DNA from: Paracoccaceae bacterium
Lineage (GTDB): Bacteria; Pseudomonadota; Alphaproteobacteria; Rhodobacterales; Rhodobacteraceae
Length of the DNA stretch: 64,000 nucleotides
Reading direction: 5' to 3'
Assembly (NCBI GenBank): GCA_024742705.1
Contig: JANSXZ010000001.1
Coordinates: 1-64,000 of the forward strand
The position numbers and the translations under genes are program-made. Below, piece after piece: positions 1 through 8,967 of this stretch. The notes under the pieces were generated by a model that saw nothing but the letters and a program-made list of their open reading frames with translations, ran no database searches and was not told the DNA's origin. Each line of letters starts with the position of its first letter. Positions within the stretch are counted from its first letter, which is position 1.

Positions 1-101
1 AACTGATCGCCCCGATCGCGATGGAGCAGGGCCTGCGCTTCGCCATCCGCGAAGGCGGCCGCACCGTCGGCGCCGGCGTGGTTTCGAAGATCATCGAATA
101 A
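1..101 (+). CDS. tuf: Elongation factor Tu, C-terminal end (partial)
   Basis: The window opens inside this gene; only the last 32 codons and TAA are present, read in the frame starting at base 3. The residues [20 protein letters not shown] are the nearly invariant end of the third beta-barrel domain of EF-Tu, the GTPase that brings aminoacyl-tRNA to the ribosome. A strong hairpin plus T-run follows 86 bases later. Alphaproteobacteria often carry two tuf copies, one of them close to tRNA-Trp, and a tRNA-Trp gene does lie 2.6 kb downstream. Confidence 0.95.
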   Translation, partial: LIAPIAMEQGLRFAIREGGRTVGAGVVSKIIE

Positions 102-554
102 GCCACCCGAACCAACAGACAAAAGGGCGCGCGCGAAACAACGGGCGCCCTTGCGGGCCGGCGCGTGATGCGCGAGCCGATTGCCTGAAAGCCGCCGCAA
201 GGCGGCTTTTTGCTTGCGCGCGGGTGTTTCGGATCCCGTGGCATGGCAGCCGCGGCCCCACCGCCCCGGCCGACGGCGCGGTGCGCGAATCCCCCCCCAG
301 GGTGCGTGGCGATGCGGCCGGCCCGGCGCATCCGGCACCGGATTGACCGGGAAATGCCATGCCAATGACAAAAAACTTTGCCGTCGCGCCGCTTTGCAGC
401 ATCGGGCTATTTGCCTGTGATTTCAACGCGCGCGGCCCGTCGCACAGGGTTCGGTATACAGTGGAACACATCTAAGCCCTTAAAAAGGTTTGATTTTTTC
501 CGTTGGTATCGTCACGTTGTCCGACATTGGAAACCAACTGTGGGACATGGCTGC
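102..554. other. Non-coding stretch between tuf and the mesaconyl-CoA module
   Basis: This 453-base stretch holds two hairpins just after tuf: an 8-bp stem (123-130 with 145-152) and the intrinsic terminator listed separately at 188-211. From about 212 to 554 no convincing gene is visible; open frames running through it look like chance frames in GC-rich DNA. A patch around 470-500 (CCTTAAAAAGG followed by a T-run) is locally AT-rich and could lie in the promoter of the next gene, but no clear -35/-10 pair was recognised. Confidence 0.6.
188..211 (+). terminator. Intrinsic terminator of tuf
   Basis: A 9-bp perfect stem, AAAGCCGCC (188-196) pairing with GGCGGCTTT (201-209) around a GCAA tetraloop, runs directly into a short T-run. 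This is a classic rho-independent terminator placed 86 bases after the tuf stop codon. Confidence 0.9.
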
Positions 555-1415
555 ATGGATCAGGCTAACCTTTCTTCGTGGATCGGACGCACCGAAACCA
601 CGACTGGATCGGTCGACAGGCAGATGGCCCAGATGATCCACGCCACTCTGGGTGCCGCCGGCACGCCGTCCCCCACCGATGGCGAACCGCTGCCGCATCT
701 TTGGCACTGGTGCGCCTTTCCGCCGACCGCGCCGATGGCCGACCTGGGCGTTGACGGGCACCCACGGCTGGGCGGGTTCCTGCCTCCGGTGCGGCTCGAC
801 CGCAGGATGTGGGCGGGCGGTGCGCTCGAGTTTGTCGCGCCCCTGCATGTTGGCGAAACCCTGACACGGCATTCCACCATAACCGATCTGTCGGAAAAGA
901 CCGGCGCGGCCGGGCCAATGGTGTTTGTGACCGTCGCACATGAGATCGGCGGCGCGGCGGGTGTCGCCGTGCGCGAACGGCAGGATATCGTGTATCTGGC
1001 GATCCCCGAAACATTCACCCCTCCGCGCAAGGTGCCCGCGCCGGACCGGCCTGTGCTGTCCGAACCCGTCGCGATCAGCGCGGCGCTGCTGTTTCGCTAT
1101 TCGGCCATCACCTTTAATGCGCACCGCATCCATTATGACCACGCCTATGCGACCGAGGTTGAAAAATACCCCGGACTGGTGGTTCACGGGCCGTTGCAGG
1201 CCAGCCTTCTGATGATAGCGGCGACACGGCACAAGGGGCGCGCGCCCGACAGGTTCCGGTTCCGTGGCGTGCATCCGATGTTTGCCGACGCCGACCTGCG
1301 GGTCATGGCCGAAGCCGCAACCGACAGCGAATTGAAACTGTGCACCGTCGCACCCGAGGGCCATCAGGGCCTTCAGGCGTCGGCCATCTGGGAGGAGGGA
1401 ACACGACATGACTGA
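555..1415 (+). CDS. Mesaconyl-C4-CoA hydratase-like protein (MaoC/hot-dog fold)
   Basis: 286 residues with an N-terminal FAS1-like dehydratase region and a C-terminal MaoC-type hot-dog region. The segment RIHYDHAYATEVEKYPGLVV followed by HGPL (about residues 192-215) is typical of mesaconyl-C4-CoA/itaconyl-CoA hydratases, which interconvert mesaconyl-C4-CoA and (S)-citramalyl-CoA. The ATG at 555 is preferred over in-frame starts from 378 because homology-like sequence begins here and the upstream part looks non-coding. It overlaps the next gene, a family III CoA transferase, by 8 bases, so the two are translationally coupled. The pairing mirrors Meh and Mct of the 3-hydroxypropionate bi-cycle. 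The exact substrate is inferred; itaconate or methylaspartate degradation is an alternative role. Confidence 0.75.
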   Translation: MDQANLSSWIGRTETTTGSVDRQMAQMIHATLGAAGTPSPTDGEPLPHLWHWCAFPPTAPMADLGVDGHPRLGGFLPPVRLDRRMWAGGALEFVAPLHVGETLTRHSTITDLSEKTGAAGPMVFVTVAHEIGGAAGVAVRERQDIVYLAIPETFTPPRKVPAPDRPVLSEPVAISAALLFRYSAITFNAHRIHYDHAYATEVEKYPGLVVHGPLQASLLMIAATRHKGRAPDRFRFRGVHPMFADADLRVMAEAATDSELKLCTVAPEGHQGLQASAIWEEGTRHD

Positions 1416-2649
1416 TATTCTGAAGGGGATGCGCGTCGTTGAGGGATCGGCATTCGTGGCCGTTCCGCTGGCGGGGATGACACTGGCACAGATGGGCGCC
1501 GACGTGATCCGCTTTGACCGGATAGGCGGCGGTCTGGATGCCGCGCGCTGGCCCGTGGCACCATCGGGCCAGAGCCTGTTCTGGGCCGGGCTGAACAAAG
1601 GCAAGCGATCAATCGCCGTCGATATGAAATCGCCGCGCGGCAAGGAGCTGGTGACGCAGATCATCACCGCGCCGGGCGATGATGCGGGCATGTTCCTGAC
1701 CAATCTGCGGGTGCGCGGCTGGATGGATCACCAGACACTGTCGCAGCACCGGCGCGATCTGATCATGGTCACGCTGATGGGCGACCGGCATGGCCGCCCG
1801 GCGGTGGACTACACGGTAAACCCCGCGCTGGGCGTGCCGGACATCACCGGCCCCGTGGGGCATCCCGATCCGGTGGCCAATGCGTTGCCGGCATGGGACT
1901 GTATCGCCGGCAATCTCGTTGTGTCGTCGCTGCTGGCGGCCGAACGCAACCGGCTGCGCACCGGCAAGGGGATGGATGTGGAACTGGCGCTGAAAGACGT
2001 GGCGGCGGCGATGATGGGGCATCTGGGCATGATTGGCGACGCTGCCATCAACCCGGTGCAGCGTGGCAAGTCGGGCAATGCGCTTTACGGTGCCTACGGC
2101 CAGGATTTCATCTGTGCGGACGGCCGTCGGGTGATGGTGATCGGTCTGACCGAACGGCAATGGGCCGGGTTGATCAAGGCGACGGGCACCGCCGATGCGA
2201 TGGCGGCGCTGGGGCGGCGCAGCGGGCGCGATCTGACACAGGAAGGCGCGCGCTGGGCGCTTCGCGACGACATCACGGCGATCCTCGCGCCGTGGTTCGC
2301 CGCGCGCCGGGTTTCGGACTTCGCCGCCGATTTCGATCGCGCCGGTCTGACCTGGTCGCAGTTCCGCACGTTGGATCAGGCGCTGAAGGAAGATCCGGAC
2401 CTGAGCGAAGACAACCCGATGTTCCGTACCCTGAACCAGCCGGGCCTGGGGCAGTTCCCGGTTCCGGGATCGCCTGTCAGCTTTTCGGGGCATGGCCGGC
2501 GCGATCCCCGGCCGGCACCGGCGCTGGGATGCGACACCGAAGAAATCCTCGGCGACGTCGTGGGCCTGCCCGATACCGAGATCGCGCAGTTGTTCGATCA
2601 GGGCGTGGTCCAGAGCCCGGCCTATGCCGCTTCGCGATCGGCGGCCTGA
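1408..2649 (+). CDS. Family III CoA transferase, mesaconyl-CoA C1-C4 transferase type
   Basis: 413 residues of the CaiB/BaiF family III CoA transferase fold. The N-terminus has the family's Rossmann-like opening (GMRVVEGSAFVAVPLAGMTL), and Asp164 in PAWDCIAGN falls where this family keeps its catalytic aspartate. The sequence is of the kind usually annotated 2-methylfumaryl-CoA isomerase, an intramolecular CoA transferase that moves CoA between the C1 and C4 carboxylates of mesaconate. The gene overlaps the upstream hydratase by 8 bases, which strongly suggests joint action on mesaconyl-CoA. No citramalyl-CoA lyase or mesaconyl-C1-CoA hydratase gene is in this window, so the rest of the pathway must lie elsewhere. 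The sub-family assignment is inferred from context and general sequence. Confidence 0.75.
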   Translation: MTDILKGMRVVEGSAFVAVPLAGMTLAQMGADVIRFDRIGGGLDAARWPVAPSGQSLFWAGLNKGKRSIAVDMKSPRGKELVTQIITAPGDDAGMFLTNLRVRGWMDHQTLSQHRRDLIMVTLMGDRHGRPAVDYTVNPALGVPDITGPVGHPDPVANALPAWDCIAGNLVVSSLLAAERNRLRTGKGMDVELALKDVAAAMMGHLGMIGDAAINPVQRGKSGNALYGAYGQDFICADGRRVMVIGLTERQWAGLIKATGTADAMAALGRRSGRDLTQEGARWALRDDITAILAPWFAARRVSDFAADFDRAGLTWSQFRTLDQALKEDPDLSEDNPMFRTLNQPGLGQFPVPGSPVSFSGHGRRDPRPAPALGCDTEEILGDVVGLPDTEIAQLFDQGVVQSPAYAASRSAA

Positions 2650-2707
2650 GAACCGCGATATACCCTTGCAAACCCCGCCGGACCCGCTTAATCACAGGGC
2701 CGGCGAT

Positions 2708-2783
2708 AGGGGTTTAGCTCAGTTGGTAGAGCATCGGTCTCCAAAACCGAGGGTCGTGGGTTCGAGTCCCTCAGCCCCTGCCA
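2708..2783 (+). tRNA. tRNA-Trp (anticodon CCA)
   Basis: A 76-base cloverleaf with an encoded CCA end. The 7-bp acceptor stem AGGGGTT/AGCCCCT includes one T-G pair, the discriminator is G (2780), the D-arm contains TAGCTCAGTTGGTAGAGC, the anticodon loop is CTCCAAA with anticodon CCA, and the T-arm carries GGTTCGAGTCC. In many alphaproteobacteria tRNA-Trp sits between tuf and secE-nusG. Here it is preceded by the mesaconyl-CoA genes and followed by a surface-protein gene; secE and nusG are not adjacent. Confidence 0.97.
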
Positions 2784-3169
2784 CTTCCTCCACCGATATC
2801 ACGGCAACAGTTTCGCCCGCATTTTGAGCGGGCGGCCTTCGTATTGTGCGCCATCGCCCCAGTCGGCCGATTTTTTGCACCGCTGCGGCAACGGAGCGGG
2901 CAGCCTGCGCCCGTTTGTTTCGAAATATGGTACAATCGTCGCGGATTTGTCGTGTTGCCGGGATAGGCAGCGCGCAAACGCAGGGCGCGCATGATGGGCA
3001 GAAAAGGGTACAGAGCGGTTGTCGGCGGAGGTGCGCAGAAATCCGCCAGATCACTCAGGTATCAAAACTCAACTTGTGACTCTGCCCCAGTTGTTAAACA
3101 TTTCTGACCGTGGGTCCATGCAACAGCCGTATTCAATTAAGATCGCGCACTGCACAAAGGTGAGAGTAG
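2784..3169. other. Non-coding leader between tRNA-Trp and the surface-protein gene
   Basis: A 386-base stretch with no convincing gene. A hairpin GCCCGC (2815-2820)/GCGGGC (2828-2833) with a 7-base loop lies 31 bases after the tRNA and may end its transcript, though no T-run follows. The second half is more AT-rich, as expected for the promoter and leader of the next gene. A TACAAT hexamer at 2931-2936 and TTGTTAAACA near 3091-3100 are possible promoter parts, but no consensus-spaced pair stands out. The ribosome-binding site AAAGGTGAG lies just before 3170. Confidence 0.55.
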
Positions 3170-6100
3170 ATGATGTCTTTCGAAAATGAAGTAGCGGCAG
3201 CTTCCGCGCTTCGTGATGCACAATCACAAGACGCTGTAATTAAAAGCATTTTCAAGCAGATTCATGATCGGCGCGCGCGGTGTCTGACCGCTTTGGGCGG
3301 GGGGATGCTGATCCTTCCTCTGGCACTTCAGGCGCAGGCCGACACCGGAAACGTGTCGATCGCCGACCTGGAAGCGGTTGAAAGCTACACGGTTAATGCC
3401 GACGGATCGATCAACGCAGTGCTCGCAAACGGTGAAACGGTGCTTATTCCTGCATCGAATGTCACCGTTGCGGCCGATGGCACGGTTTTTGTTACGGCGA
3501 ATACCGCGGCCGAACTGGAAACGCTGGTGGCATCCGCTGGCCCGGCAGGCGACCTGCCGCCGGGCGCGGCTGCCGGTGTCGGGGCGCTGGGCCTTGCGGC
3601 TGCCGCAGGCGGCGGTGGCGGCGGCAGTAGTGCCGTTGTGGTACCCGCGCTGAGCAAGACGATCACCGTCATCGACGGACCGCTGGAAAACGCCCTGGTG
3701 TTTTATGACACCAGCCTTGACGGAGTGCCGGGCGAGACCGAGTTTCTGGGCCTGACGGATGCCCAGGGCGCGCTGGACGTGACCTACACGCCGGTCGCCA
3801 ATGCCAAGTTCATCATCGTGCCGGCGCCGGTCGCGGACGCCGCCGCCGACTACGGCTGGAGCGACGCTTTCGCGGCGCAGTTCGATTCCCTGGTGACGAC
3901 GGATGTCATCACGAACAACGCGTTCGAACAGCTTCTGACAGCGACGGATGCCGGATCGAACTCGGATCAGGTGGTTTCGCCGATCAGTACGCTGATTGAT
4001 TCGGGTGCCGTCAGCGAACAGCAGATCCGTGACGTGTTCGGTATCGACAATTCTGTCGATCTGGCATCGTTCAACTTCGCCGCTGAACTGGATTCGACAG
4101 ATCCAGCCGCGCTGGCGACGGCCAAGGCACTGTCGACCGCCGCGACAGTTCTGAACAACGTGGTTGAGGCGGCGGTTGCCGCCGCGTCGACCAGTGGCAC
4201 GCTGACCAGCGCGCAGACCCAGTCGATCGCGGCAAAGGCCGTGGCCGACGCCGCGAAGGCGCTTGCTGCGCTGCCGCCGAACACCTCGATCGAGGACGTG
4301 ACTTCGGCAGCGACCGCCGTTGCCGTGTCCGGCGCCTTGAACCCGGCCATCGATACCGATGCCCTGGTCGGGGAAATCTCGAACGCGATTTCCAGCGGTA
4401 ACACAGTGCAGGGCGCCTCGGATGCGGCGGTTGCCAATCTGCAGACATCGGGACAGCTGACATCTGAGCAGACTGCGGGTGTGAATTCGATCAAGACAGC
4501 GCTGGAAACCAGCTCGGGCCAGATCCAGAACGCGTTCCAGAACCTGCCCGAAGGCGGCGTTTCCAGCCCCGAGTTCCAGGAAACGCTGGATAACATCGAG
4601 GACGAATCGCTTTCGCAGGTCGATAGCGCGATCAACACCGAGATCCTGGGGATCAACCTGGTGCGCGATACCCAGACCGCGGTCGAGGGCCAGACCGAGA
4701 TCATCAAGGGCAACCTGCTGTCGAATGACCTGTTCAGCGACGGAACCGCGCTGCCCGGCACAACCTCGATTTCGACGGTGAACCGCCGCGCGGTCGCGGA
4801 TGAGAATTTCGAAGTGGGCGGCGCCGGCTTCACCATCAGCACAAGCGACTGGAACACATTCTCGGGGCGCACCGTCAGCATCCGCAACATCGCCGAAGAA
4901 CTGGGGATGGACTTCGCTGACTTCCCGCGCGCCGACATCGTGGCGCGGCAGGCGACATCCGGTTCGGCGGCCTACACCACGGTTACCGTCGCCGCGGGCG
5001 AAAAGCTGGTCTTCGACTATTCGTTTGGCTCGTATGACTATGTGCCCTACAACGACTACAGCTTTGTGGCCATTCAGGCGACCGATGGCGGAACAGCGGC
5101 AGAGCAGGCCGGTGTGGTGCTGCGCGGCGAAGACTTCGGCGGCCCGGCTGACGTGAGCGACATCAAGGGTGATCGCTTCTACACCCTCGCAGGCCGGTTC
5201 ACATCGACATCGGACACCTTCGAATACACCTTCGCCGAGGCCGGGACATATACCATCGCCATCGGCGCCACGGATGTGGGTGATCGCATCGTGGATTCGG
5301 TTCTGACAACCAGCAACATCCGTATCGAAGGCAACGTCGATCAGGAAACCCGCGCGGTGACCGATATGGAAACCATCGGCAACGTGCGCACAGAAGCCGT
5401 GACGCTGACCGAGGTGCAGGCCACGTTGTTCACCGGTTTCTATGGTTCGCTGATTGTTACCAAGAACGGCGACTACATCTACCAGGTGGGCGGCGCGAAC
5501 GCCGACGATATTCCGCTGGGTCAGGTGGTGTCCGACAACTTCACCTACACGGTCGAAGTGATCAATCCGGATGGCACGTCGTCTTTCGCCCGGCAGAGCC
5601 TGACCATCCAGGTCACCGGCGTAGCCGAGCCTTCGACGATCAGCGTTCTGGTTGACAATGTGAACGCCGACAGCGCTTCGGAAGTGGCCATTGTGGGCCT
5701 GACGACCGAAGCGGTGGGCGCCGCTGTCGCGCTGACCGTGACCGGCATCAACGGCCATCCGCCGCTCCAGATCGAAGGCGTTGTGGTCGCCGAAGACGGG
5801 TCATTCTCGACGCTGGCCGACCTGAGCGATTTCCCCGACGGAACCCTGACCGTAACGGCGTCGATCACCACCGATGCCGGCACCCGCACGACAACGGACA
5901 CATTGGTAAAAGACACCACGGCGGATGCCGATCCTGGCCTGGTGATGACCTTCCTGGCGCCGCCGGATCCGGCTGATCTGACCGATACGAACCTGTATTT
6001 CAGCATCTCGGGGCTTGATCCCGATGCCGATGCGTCGATCCGTTTTTCGGATGGAAGCAACAACATCTTCTTCGGCGTGTCGGCGAACGGCAACTTCAAC

Positions 6101-8893
6101 ATTGACGGATCGTCGCTGGAACAGGGTTCGATCACGACCCGCATCACCATCGAAGACGAGGCCGGAAACGAGCGCATCGTTTCCGGACCGGGCGCGGCGA
6201 TCGAACCGGCCCCGGTGCTGACCCTGACCAACGACACCGGCACCAGCGCGGGTGACGGTCTGACGAACGATCCCACAGTCACTGTCGTTGCCGCGGCAGG
6301 GCGCACCATCGGCATCTTCTCGGGCGATACCCAACTGGGCACCGCCACCGAAGGCGCGCCGGGCGAATACACCTTCACGCCCGCAGGCCTGGCCGATGGC
6401 CCGGTCAGCCTGGTCGCTGTTGTGCTGGATGCCGGTGTGGTCACCGAGCCACCCAATGCCCTTACCTTCACGCTCGACACAGCAATCGGCACACCGACCA
6501 TCGCGCAGAACCTTTCGGCTGCCGATGAATTGATCATCAGCGGTACCGCGGACGCGGGAACCACGGTGAACGTGTCGGCCACCAGCCAAGGCGTGACAAT
6601 CAGCGCCAGCGTAATCGCCAGCGCCGAAGGCACTTGGTCGTTCGGCACGAATGGCGCGGGCGTGATCGGCGATGGTGCTGCCTTTGTGGACGCGTTGGTT
6701 GACGATGCGGCGATTTCGGTCACTGCAACATCCGTCGATGCCGCCGGCAACTCGGCTTCGGCCACCGCTGCACCGGTGGTCGACGTTCTGGCGCCCGAAG
6801 ACGCGCCTGTTACAAACGTCACGCAGAACACGGGCTATCTGACCCTGAGCGCGGCGATTGCCGACGCCGATCCCAACGACGTTCTGGAAATGGCCGATGG
6901 CGCATTCCAGGAATCGGTGACGATCGACAAGCCGCTGACAATCAACGGGGCCAACTCGGGTATCGCCGGTTACGCCAAGGACAGCGATGGCAATGCCGAT
7001 CCCGAGAACCTGAACCCCGAAGGCGGCACCGGCGCACGCAGCGCCGAAACGGTGGTGCAAGGCACGATCACCGTGGCGGCCAGCGATGTGATTCTGAACG
7101 GTCTGAAGATCGATGGCGATCTGCCGCTCGATTTCAACGAATCGCTTCTGACCGACACGCCCGGCGCACTGGACGGGTTCCAGCTTCTGAACTCGATCCT
7201 CGTGGGTTATTCCGAGGCACCCACCTTCGACGCCAATTCGCCTGGCACGTCCGGCACCTATAACGGGCCGGCTGTGGCAGACGGCTGGGTTATCGCGGGC
7301 AACCTGATGGGCGGCGTGCAAGAGCAGGGCGAAGGCGCGCTGTACCTCAGCGGGTTGTCGAATTCGGCCATCGAAGACAACATGTTCTGGCGTCCCAGCG
7401 CGGGCCATCTCTATGTTTCGTCGCTCACTGATACGCGCATCGTCGATAACTTCTTTTATCACGGTGTACATGCCGGCGGCATCGACATGGATGGCTTCGA
7501 GGCCGATTACGGCCTCGACCAGGGCTACGGCTATGGCGCCAGCGGAGGGGACGCCACGCATTTCGGCCGGAACTTCTGGGTCGAAATGAAGGGCACCAAT
7601 TCGGTGGTCAACATTTCGGGCAACGACGGTCAGTACAACTCGGGCGGTGTGCAGCTCTTTGGCGATGAACCCGGCTATCAGTTCAACAATATCTCGGTGA
7701 CAAACAACGTTTTCCGCGATTTCATCAACGCCGATCCGGATACCGAGGGTTCGGTTGAACCAAACGACGGCCTGTCCGGCTTCATGGGCGCGATCGCGGT
7801 ATCGGTTCAGGAAGGTTCGACTGCGTCGTCGATCAACCTGAGCAACAACACCATCTCTGCCGCCACCGACCAGATCTACAACCTGGAAGACGTGCAGGCA
7901 TTGGTACAGGTTGCGGGGATCGTCTCTGATCTTTCGGTTAACGGCAACACTCTGGAATGGACCGCATCGAGCGAGGCACTTCTCGCCGAACTCGCCAGCC
8001 TGAACGTCGCCCCCACCAATTATGACGCCGGATTCAGCGCGGTGCTTCTCGTCGGCGGTCTGAACGGGGCGATCAATGTGAACAGCAACGCCTTCGACGA
8101 CGGGTCGAACAGCTTTGGCATGATCGGTCTCTATGTGCTGCCCGATGGAACCGCGACATTCCACGGCAACATGTCGGCGTCGCTGACCGAAGCGGCGAAC
8201 GACTTCTCGCTTTGGGACAACGCGGGTTCGCGCCCGGTTCTGCTCGCCGAACTGGAAAGCACCACCAACCCCGAGCTTCTCGATGTCGAGGCGGATGTCT
8301 TCCTTCTGGTCGAGGGCCAGGTCGTCGAACTGATCCTGGGCACGGATGCGGCCGACAACCTCAGCGGCACAGCCGCAAACGAAGCCTTCTACGGCAGCGT
8401 CGGGAACGATGCCATCGATCTGACGGACGGTGGCATCGATGGTGTGATCCTGAATGTCGATCCGGCGGTTAACGGTGTGGATTCGATCACCGGGTTCACG
8501 CTTGGTCTGGGCGCCGACACCGATGCACTGTCGATCGGCGGTCTGGTCACATCTGACCTGCGCGGGGAAGGCAACAACCTCCAGTTGGTGAACGATGGCA
8601 GCACAGTCGGCGCCAATTCCGGCCTGCTGATCGTACAGGAAACGCTTGCGGCGGCAGACGCGGCGAACCCAGCGTTCTTCAACGGCACCTACACGCTGCA
8701 AGGTCTCGACGCCGGCGACACGTTCTACATCATGTCGACCGACGGCACCAATTCGTCGCTGTCCTTCGTCGAATTGGCGGCGGATACGGCCGATGTGGCA
8801 TCGATCACGCAGGTTGCGCAGTTCGTCGGTCTTTCCGACCTGTCGACATTGAATGCTGCGTCGTTTGAAAACTTTATTCCGACGGAAGTGTGA
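3170..8893 (+). CDS. Giant multidomain surface/secreted protein (probable type I secretion substrate)
   Basis: 1907 residues, strongly acidic and almost Cys-free. Regions by eye: a charged N-terminus (1-38) and hydrophobic stretch 39-57 ending AQA; a short beta region that may be a retention-like module (60-125); an Ala/Gly-rich linker with six consecutive Gly (147-152); an Ala-rich helical region (about 210-500); VCBS/cadherin-like segments (about 500-800, with YGSLIVTKNGDYIYQVG); Ig-like repeats (about 820-1210); a right-handed parallel beta-helix-like region (about 1217-1700, many NGL/NN turns); one or two degenerate RTX-type repeats (GTDAADNLSGTAANEAFYGS, from about 1722); and a C-terminal region with the DSITGF...GADTDALSI pattern common in type I substrates. 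The ATG pair at 3170/3173 follows AAAGGTGAG. A type I exporter is encoded 1.3 kb downstream on the other strand. Likely an adhesin; the beta-helix could also bind or cleave polysaccharide. The hydrophobic N-terminus leaves Sec involvement open. Confidence 0.75.
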   Translation: MMSFENEVAAASALRDAQSQDAVIKSIFKQIHDRRARCLTALGGGMLILPLALQAQADTGNVSIADLEAVESYTVNADGSINAVLANGETVLIPASNVTVAADGTVFVTANTAAELETLVASAGPAGDLPPGAAAGVGALGLAAAAGGGGGGSSAVVVPALSKTITVIDGPLENALVFYDTSLDGVPGETEFLGLTDAQGALDVTYTPVANAKFIIVPAPVADAAADYGWSDAFAAQFDSLVTTDVITNNAFEQLLTATDAGSNSDQVVSPISTLIDSGAVSEQQIRDVFGIDNSVDLASFNFAAELDSTDPAALATAKALSTAATVLNNVVEAAVAAASTSGTLTSAQTQSIAAKAVADAAKALAALPPNTSIEDVTSAATAVAVSGALNPAIDTDALVGEISNAISSGNTVQGASDAAVANLQTSGQLTSEQTAGVNSIKTALETSSGQIQNAFQNLPEGGVSSPEFQETLDNIEDESLSQVDSAINTEILGINLVRDTQTAVEGQTEIIKGNLLSNDLFSDGTALPGTTSISTVNRRAVADENFEVGGAGFTISTSDWNTFSGRTVSIRNIAEELGMDFADFPRADIVARQATSGSAAYTTVTVAAGEKLVFDYSFGSYDYVPYNDYSFVAIQATDGGTAAEQAGVVLRGEDFGGPADVSDIKGDRFYTLAGRFTSTSDTFEYTFAEAGTYTIAIGATDVGDRIVDSVLTTSNIRIEGNVDQETRAVTDMETIGNVRTEAVTLTEVQATLFTGFYGSLIVTKNGDYIYQVGGANADDIPLGQVVSDNFTYTVEVINPDGTSSFARQSLTIQVTGVAEPSTISVLVDNVNADSASEVAIVGLTTEAVGAAVALTVTGINGHPPLQIEGVVVAEDGSFSTLADLSDFPDGTLTVTASITTDAGTRTTTDTLVKDTTADADPGLVMTFLAPPDPADLTDTNLYFSISGLDPDADASIRFSDGSNNIFFGVSANGNFNIDGSSLEQGSITTRITIEDEAGNERIVSGPGAAIEPAPVLTLTNDTGTSAGDGLTNDPTVTVVAAAGRTIGIFSGDTQLGTATEGAPGEYTFTPAGLADGPVSLVAVVLDAGVVTEPPNALTFTLDTAIGTPTIAQNLSAADELIISGTADAGTTVNVSATSQGVTISASVIASAEGTWSFGTNGAGVIGDGAAFVDALVDDAAISVTATSVDAAGNSASATAAPVVDVLAPEDAPVTNVTQNTGYLTLSAAIADADPNDVLEMADGAFQESVTIDKPLTINGANSGIAGYAKDSDGNADPENLNPEGGTGARSAETVVQGTITVAASDVILNGLKIDGDLPLDFNESLLTDTPGALDGFQLLNSILVGYSEAPTFDANSPGTSGTYNGPAVADGWVIAGNLMGGVQEQGEGALYLSGLSNSAIEDNMFWRPSAGHLYVSSLTDTRIVDNFFYHGVHAGGIDMDGFEADYGLDQGYGYGASGGDATHFGRNFWVEMKGTNSVVNISGNDGQYNSGGVQLFGDEPGYQFNNISVTNNVFRDFINADPDTEGSVEPNDGLSGFMGAIAVSVQEGSTASSINLSNNTISAATDQIYNLEDVQALVQVAGIVSDLSVNGNTLEWTASSEALLAELASLNVAPTNYDAGFSAVLLVGGLNGAINVNSNAFDDGSNSFGMIGLYVLPDGTATFHGNMSASLTEAANDFSLWDNAGSRPVLLAELESTTNPELLDVEADVFLLVEGQVVELILGTDAADNLSGTAANEAFYGSVGNDAIDLTDGGIDGVILNVDPAVNGVDSITGFTLGLGADTDALSIGGLVTSDLRGEGNNLQLVNDGSTVGANSGLLIVQETLAAADAANPAFFNGTYTLQGLDAGDTFYIMSTDGTNSSLSFVELAADTADVASITQVAQFVGLSDLSTLNAASFENFIPTEV

Positions 8894-8967
8894 TCTACAC
8901 TGCCATGAGTGTGAAATGGGCACCGGATTCGGTGTCCATTTTGCGTTGGAAACCAAGGAACCACGAA

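Noticed and set aside
378..554. N-terminal extension of the mesaconyl-CoA hydratase-like protein
   Set aside because: The added 59 residues are rich in Arg and Trp and do not resemble the family; the ATG at 555 gives the normal length.
2708..2783. tRNA-Trp as attachment site of an integrated element
   Set aside because: There is no integrase, no phage or plasmid gene and no visible repeat of the tRNA 3' end in the following 15 kb.
3224..8956. Two very long open frames on the minus strand (844 and 1051 codons) opposite the giant surface protein
   Set aside because: They lack any recognisable domain, have an Arg/Gly/His-rich composition typical of antisense frames in GC-rich DNA, and the plus-strand frame has clear domain structure.
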